The position numbers were made by a program, and so were the translations under genes. From positions 12,627,001 to 12,691,000 of the forward strand of contig JARFIW010001739.1 in assembly GCA_036346225.1 (NCBI GenBank): DNA of 64,000 bases. The letters are read 5' to 3'. Of the stretch, positions 34,072 through 46,106 are shown piece by piece. The notes beneath the pieces are model-generated. The model saw only the letters and a program-made list of their open reading frames with translations. It ran no database searches and was not told the DNA's origin. Source of the stretch: Platerodrilus igneus. Lineage: Eukaryota > Arthropoda > Insecta > Coleoptera > Lycidae. Each line of letters starts with the position of its first letter. The stretch's first letter is position 1.

Positions 34072-37000
34072 TTCGAATGGACCTGCACCTTCCCGAAGTT
34101 CTAGATTACTAGAACAGGTGAAATGGCTTGCGTGTTTTAATGAGCTAAAGAGCCAAACTACAGGTCCAACCAAAGTAGTAGGGTCGTTAGTGAGGAACCA
34201 GACGAAGATAGGTCCCCGAAAGAGGGCAGCGGCTCTTTCGGTACTTAGATTGGCAGAGACCATAGGGGTCGGTATTGCAGTCTAAGACACACTACCGCGA
34301 TGTGGAAGGCAACGGGAAACCACCACATTACCTCCCAAGTACACACCGTACCTAAATTATAATAAAATGATGGCATTCTCTGGGGTAAAAGATTCCGGAG
34401 TTAAAATAGTACCCCATTCGGATCTCCGGGAGGGGACTACTTCGGAGGATGCGATCGGAAAGTTAAGAATAAGAGTCGGGAACATTTTGCGAGTCGGAGC
34501 GTGGAATGTTAGAACTATGAAGCAAGTGGGTAAGCTAGAGAACCTAAAAATCGAAATGAATAGGTTATCATTAGACATAGTAGGGATCAGCGAAGTTCGG
34601 TGGCCAGAGGAGGGGGATTTTTGGAGTGGAGACTTCAGGGTAGTTCATACAGGAGCTGAGGAAGGAAATTTGGGTGTGGGGATAGTTATGCGGAAAAAGA
34701 TAGAATACTGTGTAGAAAATTACTTACAAAAGAACGAAAGAGTACTCATGGTTAGATTGGAATCTAAACCGGTAAACACAGTAATAATACAAGTATACAT
34801 GCCCACCTCTAGCTACAGTGACGAAGAGGTAGAAGCAATCTACAAAGATATCGAAGACATATTAAGACACGTGAAAGGACATGAAAATTTAATAATTACG
34901 GGAGATTTTAATGCAGTGGTAGGTGAGGGTAGGGAAGGAGCGATAGTAGGTTTATTTGGTTTAGGCACTAGAAACGACAGAGGAAATAGACTGGTAGAAT
35001 TTTACGACAAGAACAATTTAATCATTACAAACACATTTTTCAACATCATGCTAGAAGACGATATACGGGGAAGATGCCAGGATATATAGGAAGATATCAA
35101 ATAGATTACATTCTTGTTAGACAACGGTTTAGAAATCAAGTAAAACACTGTAGAAGCTACCCAGAAGCAGATATAGACACTGACCACAACATCGTAAATA
35201 TGAAGGCCGCACTTAAATTTAAAAATTTGAAAAAAAGAAACGGAAAAAGGCACTGGGACCTACAGAAACTAAAAGAGAAAGATATTCAAGAAAGATTCGA
35301 AAAAAGGTCAAATGTATTGCTCAAAGATATCGGAAAAATATCTGATACTAAGGAAGTAGAAACAGAATGGAATAACATTAAGTCCAGCCTCGACATGGCG
35401 GCCAGAGATATTCTGGAATATACACAAAAAGTAAATAAGAAACCATGGATAACAAAGGATATCCTAAATAGAAGAAAGACGAAAATACAAAAATTAATCA
35501 GACGAAACAGGAAAACAGAGATACAAAGCTATAAAATGGGAAATTATTTGAAAATGCAGGAAAGCTAAAGAACAATGGATTGATGAAAAGTGCAAAGAGG
35601 TACAAACTAAGATGGAAGTAGGAAAGAAAGGTAAAGCGTACAAACTAATTAGAATCAATTTTAGGAATATAGAAACGTATAGCAAAAATATAAGGGACAC
35701 GGGAGGAAATGTCATTATAGAAAATGTAGAGAAAGTGGGTAGATGGCAAGAATATATAGGGAATTTATATGCAAGAGAAGAACTAACTGCATTAGAAAAG
35801 GAATCAGACATTGAAAATGATGACTTGGGATATCCTATACTTAGAGATGAACTTGAAATAGCATTAAAGGGTCTGAAAAATGGTAAAGCGCCGGGTACAG
35901 ATAAAGTGCAGGCGGAGACTCTAAAAGCCGCTGGTCAAGCAGTAACAGAACGTCTCTTCCAACTTGTAAGCTATATGTATGAGACAGACGAGATACCCAA
36001 AGATTTCAAACATAACATCATAGTAACTATACCAAAAAAGAAAGGCGCAGATAGATGTGAAAATTTTCGAACAATAAGCTTGACAGCACACGTATCAAAA
36101 ATATTAACTAGAATTGTACAAAGACGAATGGAAAAACGGGCTGAAGAAATACTAGGAGAAGACCAATTTGGGTTTAGGCGAAACAGGGGAACACGGGAGG
36201 CTATCTTAGCTCTGAGGGTGATAATGGAGAAAACAATAGAAAAATGGGAAAGAGTGTATATAGGGTTTGTAGATCTGGAAAATGCATTTGACAATGTAAA
36301 ATGGAAAAAAATGTCCGAAATACTCAAAAAGATTGGAATGAGTTATAGGGATAGACGGATAGTACATAGCTTATACAAAGAGCAAACAGGAGTAATAGAA
36401 TTAGAGCAGGAACGTAGAGAAGTAAACATCAGGAAAGGGGTAAGTCAGGGATGTTCCCTATCCCCACTAATTTTTAACTTGTACATCGAGGAGGCAATGA
36501 ATACTGTCAAATGCAGGAAGACATTTGGAATTACTATGCAGGGACAAAAAATAGATATGCTTAGGTTTGCAGATGATATAGCGGTATTACCAAGGAAGAG
36601 TTAGAAGCTGCTCTCAATGAAATGGAAACGGTTCTAACAGAGAGATACGGTATGAAAATTAACAAAAATAAAACTAAAGTACTAGTATGCAAAGGAGGGA
36701 AAAATAAATCAAAAACAAGAATACAAATATGTAACACGAACTTACAAGAGGTTAAGGATTTCTGCTACCTAGGAAGCCAAATAACGCAAGATGGGAAAAG
36801 CACAAAAGATATAAAACAAAGATTAGCACACGGTCGTGCTACATTTAACAAGAAAAAGCAACTACTGTGCTCAAAGACCACAAACATAGAAACAAGGAAA
36901 AGATTGCTCAAAACACATGTGTGGAGCACTGGAGCACTGTATGGCTGTGAAGCCTGGACAGTGGAAGAAGCGGACACCAGAAAACTTAGAAGCCTTTGAA

Positions 37001-38392
37001 ATGTGGTGCTACAGACGTATGATGAAGATATCATGGACAAACAAAGTTAAGAACGAAGAGGTACTAAAAATGGTAGGGGAAGAAAGAAATATGTAGAAAT
37101 CAGTAAAAAATAGGAGAGATAGGATAATAGGCCACATACTACGGCATGAAGGAATAGTGTGGAATATACTAGAAGCAGAGATAGGAAAAAAGAGAAGAAG
37201 AGGTAGACCTAGGTTAGACTACTGCACACAGATAGTGAAAGATGTAGGCTGTAGGAGTTTCAGGGAAATGTGTAGGCTAGCTCAGAAAAGAAATCAATGG
37301 AGGTACGCATCCAACCAGTCCCAAGATGGATAAATTAATGGCGAAGAAAGTAGCTGCACTTAAACATGATATTTATTATAAGCAACTACAAGCATTGGAG
37401 GGGCAATATTCTCGAATAATGGTAATTGCGTGAAAGCATTTACTGGAAAACCATTATTTCGGCAAATGTCTAAGTGTTGGGGGATCTTGGCAGCCACAGG
37501 TTGCTTAACCCTCTTCAATAAATCTCTGTGAAATAGGGCATAATATTAAAAAACAATAAAAGGGGAACCGAGCTGTATTACTGTGTGAAAATTTCAGGGA
37601 ACCATGTAGGTTAGTTTAGAAAAGAAATAAGTGCAAGTACATGTCCAACCAGTATTGAGACGGAAAACCCAATGACGAAAAAATAAGCGCAGACAAATCT
37701 GATGATTATTATAGACAACTAGTTGTTTGTTGTGAAATATCTGCAACTATTATTGACTGTACGAAAAGACATATTGGAAAAAATATTAAATCAGTAAATG
37801 TTCAAGTGCTGGGGGAACTTGGCAGCCACAGGCTGCTTAACCCCCTTCGCAACCACTGAATGTCGGAGAAATAGGGTATATAATTGTAAAACAATAGAAG
37901 GTGACCTAACTGCATCTAACAAGAAAGAACGGCACCTATGATGAAAGACAACAAACATAGAACAAAAAGTTGTTGAAAGCGTATGTGTGGAGCACAGCAC
38001 AGACAATATTCCTACGAAATACGAGCAGTCTGAAAAGCAGACAGAAGAACAGTAGCGGCCTTTGAAATGCCGTGCTTCAGATGTTCGAGGATGGACAGAC
38101 AAAGTTAATAACAAATAGGTTATAGAAACAGTAAGGGAACAAGGATATCTTTGGGAAAAATATGAGAAGTAGAGGGGCATAATACGTTCTAAGGCATTTT
38201 TGGGGAATAGTATGTGATATATGACAAGCAGAGATAGGAAAAAAGATGCGGATGTAAACCCAGATGAGATAGTGATAGATGCAGACTGTGCAAATTTCGG
38301 GGAAATCTGCAGGTTAGTTCAGAATAAGAAACAATGGTGGTACGCGTCTAACCAGTTTCAGGACTGAAGACCCAATGATGATGATGATGATG
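34072..38392 (+). mobile_element. RTE-clade LINE, nearly full-length copy (copy a)
   Basis: A 4,321-bp element flanked by a near-perfect 15-16-bp duplication: AATATATTCCGTCAT at 34,057-34,071 and AATATATTCCGGTCAT at 38,393-38,408. It comprises a ~295-bp 5' UTR (with GGAAGGCAACGGGAAACCAC, a sequence common in insect RTE 5' ends), a broken endonuclease-RT gene (34,367-37,333), a 3' UTR of about 1.06 kb and a (GAT)n tail (38,375-38,392). It inserted exactly at the border between copy B and an earlier LINE insertion. Confidence 0.9.
34367..37333 (+). pseudogene. RTE LINE endonuclease-reverse transcriptase, frameshifted
   Basis: The endonuclease (34,367-35,220) keeps its active-site blocks: GAWNVRT, ISEVRWPEEG, ITGDFNAVVG, QIDYILV and TDHNIV. 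The RT (35,612-36,604) keeps GKAPGTDKVQAE, FGFRRNRGTREA, FVDLENAFDNV, KGVSQGCSLSPLIFNLY and FADDIAVL. The C-terminal domain ends RYASNQSQDG at 37,330. The frame is lost at about 35,060 (inside endonuclease), about 35,545, about 36,592 (a short deletion after FADDIAVL) and about 36,985, with a further TAG at about 37,096. All catalytic residues are present, so the copy died by small indels. The start at 34,367 (ATGATGGCATTC) is the first ATG in the endonuclease frame. Confidence 0.85.
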
Positions 38393-38404
38393 AATATATT
38401 CCGG

Positions 38405-39076
38405 TCATCATCATTTTGTTATCGACCTTACTTAAGGTCGGTTTGACGCAGCTCTAACTTCTTTTCTATTCTGTGCTAACTAAAAAGCTCTACATACCAT
38501 TCACAACCTAAATTTCTAATAATTTGACTAATATAGTTTGGTCTAGGTCTTCCTATATCCTTCTATCTTTTTCCTATCCACCTGGCTCTACATAGATATT
38601 AGCAACCTGATGGTTGTTAAAGAACTCTAACATGTTTACATGATTACCATTTAAATATAACCTGGTTATCCGCTTCAAAAAGGAAAAGTGTTAAATTATA
38701 TATTATGGTAAGACTTAAGCAACGAATTGCTGCCAACATGCCAGACCGCTACCTAATTGTGAGTTATGCCATGGTGACGTTTATTAAATTATGTTATGGT
38801 AAGGCTTAAGCAACGAAACGCTACCAACATGTCAGACCGCTAACCAATTGTGAGTCATGTCCTGGTGACATTTAGTTAACTGATTTTTATTTTTCTTTTT
38901 GTTTTGTTTTCGAACTTACTTATAGTCGGTTTGACGCAGCTCTAAATTCTTTTCTATTCTGAGCTAGTCTAAAAAGGTCTACATACCCTTCACAACCTAC
39001 ATCTCTAATAATTTGACTAATATAGCTTTGTCTAGGCCTTCCTACTCTATTTTTATTTGGTAGTCTATAATCTAAG
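38405..39076 (-). mobile_element. second RTE-like LINE 3' fragments (tandemly duplicated end)
   Basis: On the minus strand, 39,055-38,905 and 38,570-38,409 both encode the C-terminal end of another RTE-type LINE (GRPRQSYISQIIRDVGCEG, then an AQNRKEFRAASNR-like end). The left copy ends in an AATGATGATGAC tail. The insertion is flanked by TATTCCGG (38,397-38,404 and 39,077-39,084) in RT of copy B. Between the two ends lies a 94-bp tandem duplication (about 38,701-38,880) with units starting TTATGGTAAGRCTTAAGCAA. Confidence 0.65.
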
Positions 39077-40010
39077 TATTCCGGTGTGTGTTCGATTTTA
39101 TTTCCTTTTTTTAAACAATTCGTTAATGGTTTGGTTATTTGTGGGTAACCTTTAATGAATTTTCTGTAATACCCACTGAGTCTTAAAAATCTTTTTATTT
39201 CTTTGTTTGTTTTTAGTAAAGGTAGTTTAATACGGGATTTGTTTTATACGGGTTTGGCATAACACCTTGTGGCGTTATTATGTGTCCTAAAAATGCTACA
39301 TCCATTTGCAAAAATTTGCTCTTATCTATAGTTGTACTTTAAAGCAAGCTTTTCTTAAACGCTCAAAAACTTCTTTTAATCTTTTGATGTGCTCATCGAG
39401 TGATGTTGAGTATACACTTATATCGTCCAGATATACAAGGCATTTTTCGTTGAGAATTTCTCTCTAAATATTATCCATGATCCTCTGAAAAGTGGCGGAT
39501 GCTTTCTTTAAACCAAACGGCATGCGTTTGTATTTATAGTGTCCTCTGGGTGTACTGAAAGCTGTTTTGGTTGTGTCTTTCTCGTCCATTTTCACTTGGT
39601 GGTATTCTGAGGCGAGGTCTAATGTCGAAAAATATTGAGATTTTCCTAGTTTGTCTAATATCTCGGTGATATTTGGTAGTGGGTGCTTATTGTCTACAGT
39701 CTTCTCGTTGAGTTTTCTGTAATCGATAACCATTCGGTATTTGCGTTTGCCTGAGGCATCTAGTTTCTTCGGTACAATTAGTACGGGGTTGCTCCATGGT
39801 AAATTCGAGTGTTGAATGATGTTTTGATTTAATAAGTCTTCTACATGTCTATCTACTTCTTCTTGACTTGCTTGAGGTAGTCTATACGTTTTGGTGAAAA
39901 TCGGTTTATCATCTGTTAATGCTATGTTTGACGGTGTTGGTGAAAGTTAAAGGCATTCCTTCACAATGGAATGTATCTGGGTATTCGAAACATGTCTTTT
40001 ATTGCTTTCT
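39077..40010 (-). pseudogene. reverse transcriptase of copy B
   Basis: Minus-strand coding with VIDYRKLNEKTVDNKHPLP, TLDLASEYHQV, FGLKKASATFQRI (39,733-39,464), an intact YLDDI catalytic box near 39,435-39,420, and GYPQITKPLTN near 39,150. A stop follows MDNI at 39,464, and a frameshift occurs near 39,330. This B copy retains the aspartate that copy A has lost. Confidence 0.85.
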
Positions 40011-40735
40011 CTTATATGTTAATAGTGGCATTGAAACGAATGTTAGTTATATTTTCTTTCAACATTTTATCGTGTTCTGTGAGGTTGGAATTACGTTCGG
40101 AGCCTTTTTCGATTTCCATTTCACTATAATTCACTTCTATCGGTGTCGTTAAAGATACTTCTATGGGGTAGTAGTTTGAGTTCAAAATTGTCGTAGTGGC
40201 GTAGTTGTCTTTTACATGTACTATCGCGGTGGGTGTTTCTACTCTTTGTTGAAATGGCATATGATTTATTATTCCTATGTTGCTTTTCAAATTTACTGAG
40301 ATGTTTACTTGTTTTTCTGTCCTAGGTTCGACGGTGTATTTTTGATCGGTCTGAAGGTTACTGTTTTGCAATTTAATTGGAATCTGTCCGTGTTCTGTTC
40401 TTAGTAATCGATTTTTTATATCAATATTCGTTCCTAGTCTTCTTAAAAGATCCATGCCTATTAATCCGTCGTATTTATCGCTAAATTCAAAGATGCAAAA
40501 TTTATGTTTCATTTTCACATTAACAATTTCTGGTAAGGGAATGTTTGCAATAAATTGGTGTAGTGTCGTTTTGTGTGCTGTTCTGATTTTAAAAGGTTCG
40601 CTTTCTACAAAATCTAAATAATGTTTCTGCACGGTTTTGGGGCTAATTAAAGTTTTTGAAGATCCTGTATCGATTAATAATTTAATTTCAGCATGAGGTA
40701 TTTCTATATACGGTAAAATATTTGATTAATTCTGT
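40011..40735 (-). pseudogene. aspartic protease and pol N-terminal region of copy B
   Basis: Minus strand: the protease active-site triad region IDTGSSKTLI lies at about 40,670-40,640 and the flap/C-terminal signature with YDGLIGMDLLRRLG at about 40,480-40,435. The 206-codon open frame 40,632-40,012 covers the linker to RT. The enzyme would process Gag-Pol. The upstream junction with gag is interrupted by a stop near 40,735. Confidence 0.8.
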
Positions 40736-41362
40736 TTAAGTTTATTACGTCTGATCGTATTTGGCTCTGTCCAAATGAAAATTTGAGCACGCATTTTCTT
40801 CATCGTCCTCTTCGTAATTTTCGTAAGTGTTGTTACGTTTGTAGTTCTCTGAGTAATTTGCTTCATCGTCTTTACTCGGATTCGCATAATTATCTGTGTC
40901 TTAATTGTTAAAATCTTCTACTTTTTGGTGAAATAGTTCCTCGGAAGTGAAGTTTCGTCTTTGTGTATAGCCGGGTGTGATCTGAGATATTTTAGTGTTC
41001 TGTCTGGCGTTACCTGACGAAGTGTCCATAGAGATTGGTTTGTAATAATTATTGGGGTTGTTGTTATTATTTGCCATGGGTGCATTTCTGATAGAATTTA
41101 AGCCAAATGTTTGCCATGTTCGTTCCGCGGTTTGATTAAACTTTAATGTAAATGTGGGTTTTGTGAGAGTTGAATTAAATACTGGTTTGGAAAATTGTCA
41201 AATTTGATTGTTGAAATTTGTATTATTAAAGTTTTGATTATTAATTCTCGATGGATTTATTGCTGCGTTAAAGCATGCAACTTTGTGTTATGTTGGTATT
41301 TGTCTCGCTGCTTGTATAGTTTTTATGGGTAAGTAATTTTTGTTTGCGTTAGAATTACAAAC
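40736..41362 (-). pseudogene. gag 3' part of copy B
   Basis: Minus-strand coding rich in Asn, Gln and acidic residues (for example NNNNPNNYYKPISM near 41,060 and EDDEENACSN near 40,800), typical of the C-terminal half of errantivirus Gag, which lacks a CCHC knuckle. There are several stops. It is separated from the gag N-terminus by the solo LTR at 41,367-43,233. Confidence 0.6.
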
Positions 41363-41366
41363 CCTG

Positions 41367-43233
41367 TGTTACGTTTTTTTTGTGGCAGCCACGTTGGGCG
41401 CCAAATTTATGCTACGTAACACAAAGAAAGCCAAAGAAATGACCGGGCTCAATCGGAGAGTAGGGGAGGTTGTAGAAAGCAGACTGACCTATAATGTATG
41501 CGGCGGTAAGGAGTTAGTAACAGTACCTGCAATAGAAAAATTAGAATAGTAAACCTGAAAGAAAAACAAATTAGTATAGCAGCAATGAGAAGTCTAAGTT
41601 ATTCAGTACTATGTAGAATGTAAAAAAAAGAAACTGTTTCGATAATCTATAAAATATAACAACGGTAAAATCAATACAAAAATTTTTAGTACAAAGTGAG
41701 GTAATATTGGGGAGTAGCAGAAACGTTTCCTCACATACCAATTAGACATAAAGCAGATAAAATTTTAACAAAATATAAATAGATAAGACACAATTGATAT
41801 GAGTAATTCAGCAGTATTGATTGTTTTTTTTTCTTTCTTTTTTTTTCTTAACAGCAGGCAAGTCTATTGTAAAAGGTATCAGAACGACGAAGACATGGCA
41901 AAACAACGGATAGATATTTAACGTAATAACAAGTAAGAAATAATTCAACTTACAGAAAGTTCTTCAGGAACGCCTCCTTGCAACTGAAGTGTGGGATTCG
42001 ACGATGTCCTGCACTAACGAAGCACTACACCCTTGACTGTGAGGGTGTTGATGGAATTTCTTCCACTTTACACTAATCACTAATCACTGGTGTTAGCAGC
42101 AGACATTATCATGCTGATGGAACTATGTAGCCTTGGTAAATTTCTTGTTAATTCTATTTCCTGAGACAATAATTCCGAAATATTTTGTAACACAAATTGT
42201 AAAGAAAAATAGTAATAAGAATTTAGAACCACGTGCTTTCAAGGCACGATGTAATGCATGTCATCTGATAAGTTCTTGCATTATACTAACAGTAATGTGA
42301 GGTGTTTTATTTGCTACATCTGGTAACAAAGAAAAATCTAATGCTTTTTAATAACAAAATTTGCGCAAGCAACGATCTATTTTAGATTCTTTGGTGTTAG
42401 AAAATTCAGCAACTACAGTATCAACTGTATTTAATTTGGGTAATCCAAAGTATACCCTACTCTGACAAAACAAAGGGGACCACGAAACTAAATCGCACAC
42501 ACAGTTCACATATAAAAGACAAATCAACTAAAGAAACACAGTCAGTAAAGCAACGTGTATCACTAAATAAAACCGTCCAAAATGTTCCGTAAAACACACG
42601 TCAAGTACTTTTATTTCCAACAATTAGTAAAGCTACGCGTACCACTAAAACCGTCAGTCAATGACCTTAAGACACACGTGCGTCGACCAAACACGTTCGC
42701 CTATAAAACATACTAGTTCAATCGGAATTAACATACAACTTTTACTTCACAAGCAAAAAAACTCAAATCGTGACGTGCTTGTAGTTAATAAATATAAAAT
42801 CACTATCACTATCTTCAAAAGCAAAACGGAAAGCAGTATTTTTACCGTAATTAACATATAGGAACAAAGGACAAACTACAACTCTCATCTATTTTCATTC
42901 GTTGTTATTACCACCGCGTATCGACTCATTATCTGGACTCGCTAATAACACAAGGAACATCTAAAACGTGAATGTAACAATCGTATCTAATAATTAATTA
43001 CAGGCTGTTTATCGTTTCCGATAAGTTGGAATTTATTTATTAATGAGAATCAAGCTTCAATTTATCTATCTTTAATTAATACACGCGAGTTAAATTGTAT
43101 ACAATTCTGAAACCTATGCGGAAGTATTGACTTTATGCAAACAAATATAAAATATAGAAATAGTAATTGCGGAAAGGTATGTACTATTTGAGAAGAGCGT
43201 AAAATGTTACACTTAATAAAAATGCACGTTACA
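41367..43233 (-). mobile_element. solo LTR of the tRNA-Lys-primed family, inserted in gag of copy B
   Basis: 1,867 bp with TG...CA ends (on the minus strand TGTAACGTGCATTTTT to AACGTAACA), flanked by a perfect 4-bp duplication CCTG (41,363-41,366 and 43,234-43,237). It matches 58,049-59,891 over its whole length in inverse orientation. A primer-binding-site-like motif TGGCGCCCAACGTG (minus strand, 41,403-41,390) lies inside it, about 35 bp before the LTR end. A T-rich tract with TTTCTTTCTTTTTTTTTC is at about 41,825-41,850. Short open frames inside have no recognisable product. Confidence 0.85.
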
Positions 43234-43237
43234 CCTG

Positions 43238-43809
43238 TTTCTATAATTCATCACGTTTTCCTCTTCTGCAATTAAATTCATTGCTTTTTCTAAATTTTGG
43301 GTATTTCTAAATCTTATCTTGTTCGATAACCGCTCAGGAACGCAATTATGTAAGTGTCTAACACTATCTCATCGTACATTCTACTTTTTATTAAACGTAG
43401 TTGGGCCTGGTTTCTCTAGTTTCAATTTTGTTAGGATTAAACTTCTAACGTCTTGACACTACATACTAAATTGATATGGTGATTGATTATTTTCCATTCT
43501 TACGTCCAATAGGTCTCTGATAAGACATTTTATATTACGCTGGTCTCCGAAATACGCGATTAATATCTTTTTGTAATCCTTCCAATCTGTTAAGTTATCC
43601 CTACTTGCAATTAAAGTCGAAGCTCTGCCGGTTAGCTTACTGAAAATCAATCTTAAAAGCCACTTGTTCCGGTTAATGTCCCCTTGTTTGTAGAATGATT
43701 TTAGAAATGTCTTGTACGCGGTAATGAATATCCCTAATAAAGCTTGATTTCCATCGTGCGTTGGTATTGAGTCTAAATATAACCTTAAGTTTTCAGTGTC
43801 CATCTTCAT
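43238..43809 (-). pseudogene. gag 5' part of copy B
   Basis: The open frame 43,809-43,459 (116 codons from ATG) begins MKMDTENLRLYLDSIP and contains GNQALLGIFITAYKTFLKS and WKDYKKILIAYFGDQRN, capsid-like Gag features also present in copy C. A stop after YQFSM breaks it, and further Gag-like residues follow to the junction with the solo LTR. The ATG lies about 510 bp inside the 5' LTR, a normal leader length. Confidence 0.75.
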
Positions 43810-44318
43810 AAATTATTTATTCTCTGTTACTTCAGTCAAGTTTGTATTAAAGTTATTTAAAAGAATCACTTATTGTTGAATGTATTATATGCAATTATAA
43901 ACCTCTTTTGTAATTACATCGACTTTAGACTTTTGCTGAATAATTGTTTCCTTAATAATCTTTGCAATAAATTCTACATAAATGTGTGTAATTATAAACC
44001 TTTATTATGATCAAGTTCAGACTTTTGTTGAGTAAATTATTTCAGAAATAATAACTTGTGGTAATAAATTGTAATAATAAATTGTACATAAATTCTCTCG
44101 TTTCAAATCTTATTTCCAAACATCAATATTCAATTGAAAAAAAATGGTTAGGAAAAATAAACTGAAAGTAAATAATTTGATTGCCAATTCCACTAGCCTT
44201 CCTTCTTTATTGGATTCGGTCGATTCTGCACTTCGTCAATTTTTTTTTCCAGAATTAAAATTCACGGTCACCAGGTTTTTAATTTTGGAATCGGAAGTGC
44301 CCTTCTGGAATTCGTTTC

Positions 44319-44331
44319 GACTGCGCTAATG
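44319..44331 (-). promoter_or_regulatory. tRNA-Ser-type primer-binding site of copy B
   Basis: Minus strand TAGCGCAGTCG directly inside the 5' LTR. It is one base from TGGCGCAGTCG, the complement of tRNA-Ser 3' ends, which the 17.6/297 errantiviruses are known to use. Copy C has the equivalent site at 48,551-48,561. Confidence 0.65.
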
Positions 44332-44953
44332 AGATTTTAGGCCTTTGGGAGCTTCTTTTTGAAAACATTTATTTCCCAAAAACACGTCTATCAAATTTAT
44401 TTTTAATACAGTAATACAAAATGTACGTTATGTTCAATAACGTGCCTTTTAATTTAACAAATTAATCAAAGTTTTTATTTGAATAATTACCAATAATGTT
44501 AAAGTTATGAAATACGAGGCCATCAGGGTCTTTTCAGGGTATTTATGTAATCCCTCACATCTCTCACATCATCCTGTAGGAAAGTGCAGATCTCACCGTC
44601 TGCTATTTCTTGATAACATACAATGTCTTGTAAATAAGTCCTGTATGGTTGTTGTACTTTATTTACTATTCTTTTTAATCATTCTTGGGAATAAAAAAAA
44701 TTTTTTAATACAATATCTTGTTCTAAGTAGCGTTTTAATTAAGACTGCTTTATTTCAGTTCCTTGTATTTGCACCTGCAGTATCAGGTTGCGTTTGGAAT
44801 ACAAAGTAGTTGCTTACGTTCTCGTGTCTGATATGAACTTTGATTAACCTTTAATATTGTAACCTTCAATTAATACATTGTAACATGCTATTATTATAGG
44901 ACATAACAAATGCATTTAAATTTTTATACATATTGATATGGGGGATATGATAA
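44332..44953 (-). repeat. 5' LTR of copy B
   Basis: Matches the 3' LTR at 23,170-23,706 but is longer: 90 bp at 44,631-44,720 are extra and are bounded by an imperfect 11-bp repeat (ACAATGTCTTG / ACAATATCTTG), indicating a later small insertion. The outer end reads GGGGATATGATAAAC where GTAACT is expected, so it is eroded. Confidence 0.8.
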
Positions 44954-46106
44954 ACAACACTGTGCCTGTCAAATATAAAAGCTACGATAATAATTGATAG
45001 CACCGCTCAAGAATTTTCCGAAAATCAAAATAAGATTTATAAAATTTTAAAGAGATATTTGTAATAGAATTAAATCGAACCAGAGCTCGGCGTTTTAATA
45101 TTAGTACTTTGCCATAACATAAACAATGCGAGGTTGAAATATCTTCAATAATAAATCAGCATTCCTTTGAGGAAATACGAATCGTCGATAAGGACATCAC
45201 AAGCGTTGAGTTTTCCAACTTAATAATTAAAGAGACTCTCCAAAGTACCTAGCAGAATACTTGATGCCTGAGAACGAAATCCTAATGAACAATTTATTTA
45301 CAAAGTACTTCTTTTCTGCATGTATACTCCTTAAACTCCCATACATATTTATACGAAGAACAAAAGAAAATCATCGTTGTCGGGCACGTGAATGTGTATT
45401 TCAAATAGGTTTCAAACTCTTTGTCCCCGACTCATGTCTAGAATCTTACTTACTTTGTAGTAGTGCGGCCTTTCTTTGTGTAACGCCAGGTCCAGAGCTA
45501 AATGTAACGCTTTTACTTTAACCTCAGAAAAGTTCTTTCTGAAATAATAATGAAGTTTTGATACTATACAGAATGAAGTACGGACAAACCAAAAGTTAGA
45601 ACTCTTTCACGAAATCAGAAAGGTCTCGTACAATCGACCTGATGAGAATTTAAAAACTTCCGAATATTATTACGTCGAACTGAAAAGAAAAAAATTGTAA
45701 AAGCGGTGCTAAAATGTTATAAACTTGGGTCAGTCATTCTGACCTCGTTTCTTCCTAAATAATAAATGTAGGATAGAATTTAAATTTGAGATTTTTGGCA
45801 AACTGAAGTTACTGCTTTTGTGGAATGCCTAACGTCAGGAGGGTCAAAATTCCCATACTTCCTATTACTGGTTTCTCCTTTTTAAATTTAACGTTTTTTA
45901 TACACTGTTGTGAATTAATTATTGTATAACTACATTTTAGCAAAATTGATATATCCAATAGTTGTCCAAAACACCCGACTGCAACACGTACACGAATATA
46001 AAAATTAATTTTTTTTTGCAAAAAATTTATTCACATTCATATAGTATATTTAGAATGCAAATCGAATCCACTTCTAATACAATTTAAAATATTTTTTAAG
46101 TGGACA
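44954..46106. other. non-coding, nothing recognised
   Basis: AT-rich spacer between two errantivirus-like copies. Small open frames have no recognisable motif. Confidence 0.4.

Larger units (their letters stand above)
23170..44953 (-). mobile_element. errantivirus-like Ty3/gypsy retrotransposon, copy B, disrupted by five insertions
   Basis: Read on the minus strand this is LTR, tRNA-Ser-type primer site, gag, protease, RT, RNase H, integrase, env, polypurine tract and LTR, the full order of an env-bearing Ty3/gypsy element. Its own sequence totals about 8 kb, the usual errantivirus size. It is spread over about 21.8 kb because other elements sit in env (about 24,012-25,181), the pol 3' end (27,032-31,730), RNase H (about 32,921-33,735), RT (34,072-39,076) and gag (41,367-43,237). 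The 3' LTR is next to CGCG at 23,166-23,169; the far edge of the 5' LTR is eroded and the matching duplication is not visible. All genes carry stops and shifts, so copy B is old. Confidence 0.85.

Noticed and set aside
34367..37333. Host craniofacial development protein 2 gene
   Set aside because: The similarity is to an RTE LINE protein that is often misannotated under that name; TSDs and the GAT tail prove a LINE.
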